Shown: positions 1-8,483 of the stretch, one piece after another
How positions within the stretch are numbered: position 1 is the stretch's first letter
How the letters are laid out: the number at the start of each line of letters is the position of its first letter
NCBI GenBank assembly: GCA_032622095.1
Contig: CP136061.1
Coordinates: 58,297,301 to 58,361,300, forward strand
Source: Siphonodentalium dalli
Lineage: Eukaryota; Mollusca; Scaphopoda; Gadilida; Siphonodentaliidae
Reading direction: 5' to 3'
DNA: 64,000 nt
Program-made: the position numbers and the translations under genes
The notes under the pieces: generated by a model
The model's input: only the letters and a program-made list of their open reading frames with translations
Told to the model about the DNA's origin: nothing
The model's database searches: none

Positions 1-336
1 CTTCATATCGCGCGGATATTGAGAACGACATGGATTTTTAAAATTCTGTCAAATCATATGCTTCATTGACAGATTCAACTATATACCGGCATTTGTTTTG
101 GAAGCGTGGGAGTCCAGGAACTATACTAGTGAATGGATGTTCTCGAAAATTTGAGTGAGCAAAAGCAAAAACACCATTGAAAAAATTAATGGTCTGATCT
201 GGGAAAACTAAATGACAACTAGTGGATAAATACTCCTGCTTCGTGTGGACATACACATACGATGCTCGATGTCGGTATTACGATGAGAAACAAACATATC
301 CCCATATCATATAGGTAAAAATGACTTTCCCATATT

Positions 337-372
337 CTCGGTTTTGGCGATACCCTCGGTTTTGGCGATACC
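337..372. repeat. Tandem duplication of an 18-bp unit
   Basis: Two identical adjacent copies of CTCGGTTTTGGCGATACC are visible. No function is apparent. Confidence 0.9.
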
Positions 373-418
373 ACGTACACGGGGGTGCTAATGAATTAAC
401 AGTTATCTGCTGGTGATT

Positions 419-877
419 TGGAGATATCTCCATATTAATATGGAGATATATCCTTATCCATTATAGATATCTCCAAAATACAAATACTAATAATAGCTAA
501 TTATATTAGCAATCGCGCCAATCGTACCAAACATCCATTATGTAGTGACATTCTTTAAATACAAATTTCCTCAGCCAAGGGCCAACCTTGATCTAGCCCG
601 ATAATCTCTTGAAGGCACTACATATTACATATCTCAAAACTTTTCACCATGTAAATACATTTGTACCGTCATTTTGATTTCATTTGTATTGTAATATTGT
701 GTTGGGAGAGGGGCTTCATAATTTGCAAAACCTTGTGCCCCGATCCCTTTTGTATATTATGCAAATAAAATATGTTTCAAGTCAAGATATCTTCATAAGA
801 ATTGGAGATATCTCTTAATCAATTGATGATATCTCCAAATTAATTGGAGATATCTCTGACTCACTAGAAGATATATG
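419..877. repeat. Dispersed array of the palindrome GGAGATATCTCC
   Basis: Several exact or near-exact copies of the 12-bp palindrome lie in two clusters, 419-475 and 785-877, around a 300-bp core. This resembles the subterminal word arrays seen elsewhere in the window and may mark the two ends of a small non-autonomous transposon. No clear outer terminal repeat was found, so the transposon reading is inference. Confidence 0.5.
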
Positions 878-1228
878 TAAATATAGGGGATACTGAAATA
901 GAGGGACGGAGCCCCATAGCACGACTGCCATCATTGATCCCGTGTCGGGTATATATCACGGTATTTTGAACATGTTGGAAATCGCTATTCAATGCCGTGT
1001 ATTAAACCTATATCGTTTACGGGAAATATAGAATATACCATGTACGTGTGAGTGGCCTCTGTGAAATATGCATCGTCTGATTCTCATCTTGCAATGGGTC
1101 GCGCTTGGGAGAACATCATGGCAGATACCCTACGCACAACACCTTTTATTTAATAGGAACAAAGATAGCCGAATAAAGAATAATTAAAATACGGGTGCCA
1201 CCTTCGAATATGTTTATCTCGCTTGTAG

Positions 1229-1327
1229 AACCTTCATACGATTGACGGCCATCTTGTGGATGTCCATGACAACTGCACCATCACGGACCCTAATTCCTGC
1301 GGGCCATTAAAATGCTGTGTCAGGCAG
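1229..1327 (+). CDS. Internal exon of a prokineticin/astakine-like secreted protein (cysteines 1-4)
   Basis: This 99-nt exon lies between a pyrimidine-rich acceptor (TATCTCGCTTGTAG, AG at 1227-1228) and a strong donor (CAG then GTAAGC at 1328). It is open for 33 codons; the frame just upstream is closed by the TAG of the acceptor itself. It encodes NLHTIDGHLVDVHDN followed by C-x7-C-x4-C-C and ends VRQ, in phase 0. The C..C-G-x3-CC arrangement is the N-terminal half of the ten-cysteine colipase fold shared by prokineticin, astakine, colipase and the Dickkopf C-domain. The exon at 6043 opens in the same phase and supplies the other six cysteines, which is the main support. Such proteins are secreted cytokine-like ligands; astakines promote blood-cell production in invertebrates. 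The signal-peptide exon is not identified and probably lies outside the window. Confidence 0.72.
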
Positions 1328-1732
1328 GTAAGCGTGCTGTCATGATTATTATTGTCGCTTTGACGTTATAGATAAGTCTAGTTATATTTATATCAGAGAT
1401 AAGGGTGCATGCACGGATCAGTATGAGTGTTCATTGCTTCAACGTGCTTTCCTCTGTGAGCGTGAACTCATTCCCGTTTCTTATCAAAATGTCCATGTAT
1501 CGATCGGAATGGCTCATTGAGATTTCAAAATCGATTTTTGTTATTTTTTTCAAAGTATCAACAACCCTGCACCGAAACAATTTTTTTTATGAATCCAATT
1601 TAACTCTGATTTTTTTTTTGGAATGACTTTAGGACTCTCAAACAAATTTGTTGTATGAAGTGTTGTCCGGATGTGAGAGGGTGTCACCCCTACCCTAAAT
1701 AAGCCCTGAATATCCATTAAACAGATATGGAT

Positions 1733-2106
1733 GAACCCTGCGTACCGGTTAAACAATATATAATACAAGTCATGGTTATTTCACACAAATATGATAATTT
1801 TCGCACATTTTCAGAAGTAATGTTCATAACTTAACACACGAAGATGTACATCACACTGAATTACATAAAAACGTGTCATTTTAGCTGAGAAATATAATCA
1901 AAATTTGAAAAATTTTAAGCTATATAAATGCTGCATACCAGCCTTGTTGTTGAATCCTGGATACCTAAAATGGGCGTATGAATCCCGAGTACCAGTTAAA
2001 ATATATACGATTCATGGTTATTTAACACTAACAAGATATGTTTGACATATTTGCTGCGGTAATGTCCATAACTTCAACACACGAATATCTATCAGACTGA
2101 ATTGCA
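1733..2106. repeat. Degenerate higher-order repeat, about 247-bp period, two copies
   Basis: The block 1733-1866 (starting GAACCCTGCGTACC) recurs at 1980-2106 (starting GAATCCCGAGTACC) with the same order of sub-blocks: minisatellite unit, TTCATGGTTATTT, then an AATGTCCATAACTTC-type segment. The first sub-block is one unit of the minisatellite at 4075-5640, so the array extended upstream of the LINE. Confidence 0.7.
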
Positions 2107-2184
2107 TCAAAACAATGTTTTGGTGCAATTCAGTCTGATAGATCTTCGTGCGTTGAAGTTATGGACATTAATGCAGCAAATATG
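2046..2184. repeat. Inverted repeat, two 67-bp arms with a 5-bp loop
   Basis: Arm 2046-2112 and arm 2118-2184 are reverse complements with only a few mismatches (for example CATATTTGCTGC against GCAGCAAATATG at the outer ends). It lies just before the LINE and supplies the apparent start codon of the long reading frame there, so that start is not the start of a real protein. Confidence 0.9.
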
Positions 2185-2295
2185 TTAAAAATGCCTATGA
2201 ATCCCGAGTACCAGTTAACAGAGAGGTGTGAGTCATGCGTACAATTCGTACAAATTGAATGGAAGATCAGCCGAATCCTGCGTACCATCTGTCCG

Positions 2296-3731
2296 AATTT
2301 TTCCCCATGTAGTGTGGGAGTACGGCAGGGGTTGATGCTCTCCCCTTTCCTCTTTTCGATTTATATCAACGATCTTGAAAATTTTCTGCACGATTGTGCA
2401 GTTGATGGCCTGACCGAGTTGAACAATGTTTCCCACGACAAATTAGGCATTTATTTGAAACTTATATGTTTACTCTACGCCGATGATACTGTCCTGTTCG
2501 CTGAAGATTTTGTAAGTATGCAACGTACCCTTGACGCTTTCAGCGACTTTGCAGAATCTTGGAAACTGAACGTCAACACTAGTAAAACCAAGGTTATGAT
2601 TTTCAGCAGGGAGAGGGTGATGACAGATGTAGAATTCAAATTATGCGACAAATCATTAGATATTGTGGACGAGTTTCCTTATTTGGGAGTAAAACTATTT
2701 TATACCGGGCGATATCATAATGCAATCAAAATGATTAAAGAAACCGCTTGTAAAGCCATATTTGGCTTACTGAGTAAAGTCAGGAAACTAGACGTATCAG
2801 TCGAGGTCGCTCTTAAATTGTTCGACTCGACTGTAGTTCCAATTTTGTTATATGGCTGCGAAATATGGGGGTTCGAAAATATGAAAGAAATTGAGAGCGT
2901 ACATTTAAAATTCTGCAAAATATTGATGCACATGAAGACCAGCACTCCGAATTACATGGTGTATGGGGAACTGGGCAGATACCCATTGGCCATAATGGCA
3001 AAGCAGAGAATAGTAAGCTACTGGTCGAGACTCGTGACGGGAGATGGGTCCGTTCTGGCCAAGAAACTATATGATATCTTGTTTCGTCTTATGGCACACG
3101 ACGGTAAACTCTTTAGACATATTAACATTACTAAAACAATAATACACTCAGCTGGTTTCGGCGGGGCATGGTCGAATCAGGCACAGTTAACAGACAGCCA
3201 GAAAAAAGACATAACCAAAACTTTGATTGACCAGTTTACTCAGCAATGGTGGTTAGATATAGAATCGTCATCACGAGGAATATTTTACAAAGAACTGAAG
3301 TCAACCCTCCGCTTAGAAAACTATATTATCGATTTCCCCTTCAGTCTGAGAAAATATTTGATAAAAATACGTACATGCAATCATAGATTGGAAGTAGAAA
3401 CAAGTAGATGGGGAAAGCGAGGAGCAAAAAGAGATTTATGTAGCTTGTGCAAAAATGAACTGGGTGATGAATACCATTTTGTTATGAAGTGCGCCAACTT
3501 GAGGCACCTGCGGGTAAAATACATATCCGAACACTATTGGAACCCACCTTCTAAGAAAAAGTTGTACGAGCTACTGACAAAGTCTGGTCGCGTTGACTTG
3601 AGAAAATTAACACTTTTTCTTAAATTAGCGTTCAAATATAGAAATAGAAATTTATAGCTGAATACATTTTATTAATGTTATTGAAATATCAAGTCAAAAT
3701 GTTATGGCTGCTGTTGTTGTTGTTGTTGTTA
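2296..3731 (+). mobile_element. 5'-truncated non-LTR retrotransposon (LINE)
   Basis: A LINE fragment inserted in the intron minisatellite: the same CCCG.GTACCAGTTAACAG unit occurs on both sides (2190-2290 and from 4075). It holds the second half of a reverse transcriptase and the C-terminal zinc-knuckle region. After the stop at 3655-3657 a 50-bp 3' UTR runs into a (GTT)n tail at about 3711-3731, a typical LINE 3' end. The endonuclease and the first reverse-transcriptase motifs are missing. The exact 5' junction is uncertain by some 20 bases. It lies in sense orientation with the host gene. Confidence 0.85.
2300..3657 (+). pseudogene. LINE reverse transcriptase, C-terminal half (5'-truncated)
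   Basis: The frame is open from 2161 to 3657 (498 codons), but the first 45 or so residues come from the inverted repeat and minisatellite. Real homology starts near residue 49. Visible motifs: GVRQG..LSP.LF at residues 53-65 and the catalytic YADD at 106-109, then the thumb region (LNVNTSKTKVM) and a connection region with YGELGRYPL. A Cys-Cys-His-Cys zinc knuckle (C427, C430, H439, C444) lies near the end. The enzyme family copies LINE RNA into DNA at a nicked target. There are no stops or frameshifts in about 1.36 kb, so insertion is probably fairly recent. Without the endonuclease domain and RT motifs 1-3 it cannot be active. I do not assign a clade. Confidence 0.88.
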
Positions 3732-3861
3732 GTATTATATTAGTATTGATATAAGACATCCTCGAAAAGTATCCTGATAGAACGTATTAGATGAATATAA
3801 AAACGACGATAATGAGGACTGACGATGGTTAACAGAGAGACTACCGCCATATCTATCGACC

Positions 3862-3968
3862 AATCTTCTTCTATCTTCTTCTATCTTATTCTTCTTCTTC
3901 TTATCTTCTTCTTCTTTTCCTCTCATTCTTTTCCTCTTCTTCTTTTTCTGCTTCTTCTTCATTTTCTG
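3862..3968. repeat. TTC/TCT polypyrimidine microsatellite
   Basis: An almost pure pyrimidine tract made of TTC and TTCTA words. Open frames across it (Phe/Leu/Ser-rich on one strand, Lys/Glu/Arg-rich on the other) are artefacts of composition. Confidence 0.9.
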
Positions 3969-4074
3969 TGTTCTTTTATGTATATGTATATATTTCGCAC
4001 TAAGCACCTTGTAAATATTGCACATCTCGCCAGTTACATGTGAACTCATGTCTTAGAGATTAAAGCATAGAGGG

Positions 4075-5640
4075 GTGTTAATCTCGAGTATCAGTCAACA
4101 TAGGGGTATGAATATATCGTGCTAGTTAACAGAAGGGTGTTAATTCTGCGTACCAGAGGGATGAGAATCCCGCATGCAGGGGGTGTGAGTACCGTGTACC
4201 AGTTAACAGAGTGTGTGAATCCCGTGTACCAGTTAACATAGAGTGTGAATCCCGCGTGCCAGTTAACAGAGGGGCATTAATCCCGCATACCAGTTGACAG
4301 AGGGGTGTGAACCCCGCATACCAGTTAACAGAGGGGCATTAATCCCGCATACCAGTTGACAGAGGGGTGTGAATCCCGCATACCAGTTAACAGAGGGGCA
4401 TTAATCGCGCATACCAGTTGGCAATGGGGTGTGAATCCCGCATACCAGTTAACAGAGGGGCAATAATCGCGCATACCAGTTGACATAGGGGTGTGAAAAT
4501 CCCGCATACCAATTAACAGAGGCTGTGAATCATGCATACCAGTTAACAGAGGGGGCATCAATCCCGCGGACACAGATGGGAATGAATCCCGCGTATCAGT
4601 TAACATAGTGTGTGAATGCCGCCTACCAGTTAACAGAGGAGTGTGAATCCCGCGTACCAGTTAACAGTTGGTGTAAATCATGCGTACCAGTTAACAGATG
4701 AGTGGGAATCCCGCGTACCAGTTAACAGATGGTGTGAATCATGCGTACCAGTTGAAGATCACCGAATCATGCGTACCAGTCAACAGAGGGGTGTGAATCC
4801 CGAGTATCAGTTAACAGTGGGGTATGAATACCGCGTACCAGTTAACAGATGGTGTGAATCCCGACTACCAGTTAACATATGGTGTGATCGAATCATGCGT
4901 ACCAGTTAACAAAGTGGTGTGAATCCCGCGTACCAATTAACAGTGCATGGGTATGAATCCCGCGTACCAGTTAACAGATGGGTGTGAATCCCGAGTACCA
5001 GTTAACAGAGGGGTGTGAATCATGCGCACCAGTTAACAGAGGGTGTGAATCCCGCGTACCAGATAACATATTGTGTGAATCCTGCGTATCAGATGGGTGA
5101 GAATCCTGCGTACCAGTTAACAGAGGGGTATGAATCCCGCGTATACCAGTTAACAGAGTGGTATGAATCCCGCGTATAACAGTTAACAGAGGGTGAGAAT
5201 CCCGCGTACCAGTTAACAGATGGGTGTAAATTCCGTGTACAAGTTAACAGGGGGTGTGAATCCCGCATATATACCAGTTAACAGAGGGGTGAGAATCCCG
5301 CGCACCAGTTAACAGAGGAGTGTGCATCCCGCGCACTAGTTAACAGAGGGGTGTGAATCAAGCGTACCAGTTAACAAAGGAGTGTGAATCCCGCGCACAT
5401 GTTAACAGAGGGTGTGAATCACGAGTTCCAGTTAACATAGGGGTGTGAATGCCGCGTACCAGTTAACAGAGGGTGTGAATCAAGCGTACCAGTTAACAGA
5501 GGGGTGTGAATGCCGCGTACCATGCAGTTAACAGAGGGTGTGAATCAAGCGTACCAGTTAACAGAGGGATGTGAATGCCGCGTACCAGTTATCAGAGGGG
5601 TGTGAATCCCGCGTACCACTTCAAGATCCCCCGAATCCTG
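4075..5640. repeat. Minisatellite, unit about 31 bp, roughly 50 copies
   Basis: Degenerate tandem copies of a unit containing GAATCCCGCGTACCAGTTAA, then CAGAGGGGTGT. Some copies are shortened or carry CATGCG in place of CCCGCG. A variant GAAGATC-type unit appears at 4750, 5610 and upstream of the LINE near 2262, tying the flanks together. The reading frames inside are translated repeats, not genes. The array lies wholly in the predicted intron. Confidence 0.95.
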
Positions 5641-5655
5641 CATACCAGAATAAAT

Positions 5656-5670
5656 TGGGGGGGGGGGGGT
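5656..5670. repeat. Poly-G run at the end of the minisatellite
   Basis: A run of about 13 G. Similar G/C runs occur near 7815-7832, 7991-8011, 10631, 12423-12437 (C), 22570-22580 (C), 37955, 39015, 42667 and 51912-51926 (C). They are likely sites of assembly and length error. Confidence 0.85.
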
Positions 5671-6042
5671 GACACCGTCATGTGAGACTCCAAATTTAAA
5701 GGCATAGTCCGGTTATTTTGAAGTGGCTTAAATTAAAGTCAAGTAATGTTAATGCAGTTGAGAAAGTAAAAGTCCATATATATATATACAACATAACAGT
5801 CCAGCAATGTATTCCTTCTCTACGGCTCGATTTAACTGTTTTGCCATTTCATTTATATAAATATAACCTAGTCACAGTCGATATCACTATATTTAGAACG
5901 TGTTTTGAGTCGATTGCTGAAAGTAGAGTTAAAAAGAGATAAATGATAATACATATGTGGAAGTCACTCAAAGTAAAAGTGACTCTATAAAAGTTGACAA
6001 AGTGTATCAAATAATCGGACTATAACTTTTATTTCTTTCTAG

Positions 6043-6231
6043 ACATTGATGTATATCCCAGAGCACACTGGACCACGCGCCACCTACCGGATATCGTGTC
6101 AGCCAATGGGAACAAACGGGGATTTCTGCTACTTCACTGCGTCACATGAAGAATGTCCATGCGCATCAGGATTACACTGCCAGAAAACTTCGCTGTCTTT
6201 CTTCGGTCACTGCAAACCTGATATTATATAA
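6043..6231 (+). CDS. Terminal exon of a prokineticin/astakine-like secreted protein (cysteines 5-10)
   Basis: The exon follows the acceptor TTTATTTCTTTCTAG and runs 62 codons to TAA at 6229-6231. Read in phase 0 it starts TLMYIPEHTG and carries C-x9-C-x8-C-x-C-x5-C-x10-C. Three features point to the prokineticin/astakine family: CQPMGTNGDFC (C-x-P-[LM]-G-x2-G-[DE]-x-C), the pair CPC, and CPCASGLHC (CPC-x2-GL-x-C). With exon 1229-1327 the total is ten cysteines, enough for the five disulfides of the fold. The C4-C5 spacing (21) is longer than in vertebrate prokineticins. Colipase and the Dickkopf C-domain share the fold and are the main alternatives, but the P-M-G-x2-G-D spacing fits astakine/prokineticin better. 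The product would be a secreted signalling ligand. No stop or frameshift breaks the frame. Confidence 0.75.
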   Translation, partial: TLMYIPEHTGPRATYRISCQPMGTNGDFCYFTASHEECPCASGLHCQKTSLSFFGHCKPDII

Positions 6232-6511
6232 TATATAAATATATCGAGATCTCACTGTCTATAATCATGCAATGGGAAATACATTATTGCTAATGAATGC
6301 AGGTGTCTTGTTATAATGAATAAGCTTAGTTGGCGCCTTACTAAACAGTCAATGGTCCTAAACAACAAACGTGCATGGACCTTACAGTAAAAGAGCGAAT
6401 TTTGATATGCTGTTTATCTATTTAGGAAATAACTCTTGTTTCGATTATGTTAATGAAGTTTTAACCGAACAGAACAATAAGATTCTATAATATGCTATGA
6501 ATACGATGCAT

Positions 6512-6532
6512 AATAAAACAGTAATTAATAAA
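6512..6532 (+). terminator. Probable polyadenylation signals of the prokineticin-like gene
   Basis: AATAAA occurs at 6512-6517 and again at 6527-6532, about 280-300 bp after the stop codon. They are the first AATAAA hexamers downstream of that stop that I see. A short 3' UTR fits a small secreted-peptide gene. AATAAA is frequent by chance in AT-rich DNA, so usage is inferred. Confidence 0.5.
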
Positions 6533-6864
6533 TAATTACACGTGAACAGGGCATGTCTATAATAATTATAACTACATGTGTTTTATTGTGTGATGGCGTG
6601 CATAATATTCACTCTGAACTAATATCAAAGAAGCGCCCGGACCACGTTGCAGATTTTGCTGCGTATGTCAGGGGTATTATTCTTCATTGTACAATTAAAT
6701 TTCCGATCGTTTGACATACTTGTTAAATTACCTTGATAACTATCAATGGTTTGGAAAAGTTTACTTCTGATATCGAAATGAAGACAAATTATATTACGCG
6801 CGTTAGGGTAATAACTTTTTTATCAACTTAATTGTAAACAAGAGTAACTGGACAGAAGAAAAAT

Positions 6865-7430
6865 AGTTAGTCAATATGACTAATTTAGATTAGTAAACAT
6901 TTTGTCTACAGGGTGACTAACTTAGCTTAGTCATAATGACTAATGCAGACAATTAGTCACACTGACTAGGGTGATGTTAGTCATAGCTTCTAAGAAATGG
7001 TTAGTCAAAGTGGCTAATTATGCCACTAGACTACAAATGTGTTAATCAAAATGACTCATTTTTCTGAGTCACTTCATGGGAATGTGAACATGAGGTGGAA
7101 AATGTGGGCAAGTAATTTCAATACCCAACCAGATGATATATTATCCATATAAGAGACCGAATTGAAAGCAGGACAAACTTTCAATCCATTCTCTAAAACA
7201 TAGATTTCAATACTGGTTTGTTGAGATGTATAACAACAGTTTATGGTATGTAGTAAATATTTCCGAGATATCTGTTGTGTCATGGAATAAGAATCTTTTA
7301 TCCAAATAGTGTAACTTAGTCATTATGACTAACCCCAATATTAGTCGTAGTGACTCGCTGAAAAGTGTGGGTTAGTCAAAGTTACTCCAAATGTTTGTGA
7401 CTAACCCTAAGTTAGTCATATTGACTCGAT
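6865..7430. mobile_element. Non-autonomous element built of TTAGTCA/TGACTAA words
   Basis: Many copies of AGTCA and its complement, often as TTAGTCA-n3-TGACTAA, are packed into 6865-7072 and 7313-7430. A 240-bp core (7073-7312) lacks them. The outermost units (AGTTAGTCAATATGACTAA and, inverted, AGTTAGTCATATTGACTC) are inverted repeats of each other. Symmetrical subterminal arrays around an inert core are typical of MITE-like DNA transposons. No coding capacity is seen; the frames in the core are short. Confidence 0.65.
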
Positions 7431-8340
7431 TTTGTTCTCAGTGTGTCATCTCTTATAATTCAATCCCAGTATTGTTAATTTTTTTTTATATATTTCCATA
7501 CAATCAGATAAGTTCTTTGCGATCAACAACCATATCTTGGGAGCACACACCTCACAATCACGCATCCAATTGAAGAGAAACTTCATTTTCATCAGCTTCA
7601 TTGGTGGGTCAGTTGAAACAACAATCTGGCATATTTCCAAAACCAGTGTAGAGCTGCTGTCCTGAACATAGTTCCCGCACCTGCGCTTGCTCGACGAGTG
7701 ACCGACACCGAATAAGGCGTATAACGTAGAACCCGATAAATGGACCGACACTGAAATGTACTCAATCCGATTCAGAATCAGAATTTAATTAATCTCAAAT
7801 CGTCGTACATGGGTGGGGGTGGGGGGGGGGGGGTAGATCAAAGGGTCTTCAGATTTAGGATAGTATGTGGTAGGTGGTGCATCAGCGCTATATGGGATAT
7901 GTATACATAGCCAAGTTGATTGCCGAGAATCATGTGTTTCGAGTGTCATATATAGAGTGGAAAATATCCTTAACATGTTTGTGTGTGCGTGGGGGGGGGG
8001 GGGGGGGGGGGTAGTATGTACCTACAAGTACGAGTAGCAATGGAAATAAATAAAGTTCCGGGTCATATATACTCGACACTGTATACACATATATATAGAT
8101 GGGATTGGAGTTGTGCCATTATCAGCTGGACTTCGTATATAAATTTCGCCAGATTCGTTATTGTTCTTTTATTATTTGATGTGAAAAGGGCGTTCAGTTT
8201 TCAGATGTTCGGCCGAGTATAATAATAGCTTTTTAAATATTTTGTTCTTGGTTCGCTCAATGTGGGGGCACTTAAGTATTACGTGGTATTCGTCACCAAG
8301 TTCCCTTTTGCATAACGTGCACTTTCTATCTGATCAGGCG
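7431..8340. other. Gene-free stretch with poly-G microsatellites
   Basis: No exon recognised. It holds two long G runs (7812-7832 and 7991-8011). Near 7755 GTACTCAATCCGATTCAG resembles the left end of the TTAA MITE family whose right end lies at 8343-8483, so this may be the interior of a degraded copy. Confidence 0.4.
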
Positions 8341-8342
8341 GT

Positions 8343-8483
8343 GAAAAAAAAATAGATTTCAAAAATCGATATCTGATCACTCTGAGCTTTGATAGGTGGG
8401 TTTCTCGTCGAATCAAATATTTGTTTACCCGAAGCCACAGAAACAGTAATTTGGGAGCGTTAATTCGGATTATGCATCTTTAA
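8343..8483 (+). mobile_element. Right end of a TTAA-type MITE (family 1)
   Basis: Shares a long block with copies at 34529, 42359, 46488 and 62624: ATCTGATCACTCTGAGCTTTG, GGTGGGTTTCTCG, GAATCAAATATTTG, then TTTGGGAGCGTTAATTCGG and the terminus GCATCTTTAA. It ends in TTAA at 8480-8483 like the others. The left part is missing or too diverged to place. Confidence 0.75.

Larger units (their letters stand above)
1..1228. other. AT-rich non-coding stretch upstream of the first recognisable exon
   Basis: No convincing coding exon is seen. The stretch is AT-rich with many stops in all frames. It contains a two-copy 18-bp tandem repeat at 337-372 and two clusters of the palindrome GGAGATATCTCC, listed separately. 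The part around 560-780 looks like a 3'-UTR-like repeat end (AATAAA near 766), but I cannot assign it. If the prokineticin-like gene starts with a signal-peptide exon, this is either its intron or its promoter. A short ATG frame at 1068 with a hydrophobic start is too weak to call. Confidence 0.5.
1328..6042 (+). other. Predicted 4.7 kb intron of the prokineticin-like gene
   Basis: The intron starts GTAAGC and ends TTTATTTCTTTCTAG, with phase 0 on both sides. It is filled with a 31-bp minisatellite, a short inverted repeat, a truncated LINE and a TTC-rich tract, each listed separately. The stretches 1328-1690 and 5670-6042 show no gene or repeat that I recognise. Length and repeat load are unremarkable for a molluscan intron. 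Confidence 0.65.

Noticed and set aside
1068-1150. ATG frame with hydrophobic start (HRLILILQW) as the signal-peptide exon of the prokineticin-like gene
   Set aside because: The only nearby donor (GTCGCG) is poor and would leave too short a signal peptide. The true exon is more likely outside the window.
2161-2295. N-terminal 45 residues of the LINE reading frame as part of a full-length protein
   Set aside because: This DNA is the right arm of a 67-bp inverted repeat plus minisatellite units; homology to reverse transcriptase starts near 2300.
4325-4909. Open frames with repeated AYQLT / MRDSHP words, and a superficial resemblance to a CRISPR array
   Set aside because: The unit is a degenerate 31-bp minisatellite without unique spacers, in a eukaryotic intron. 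No cas genes are present.
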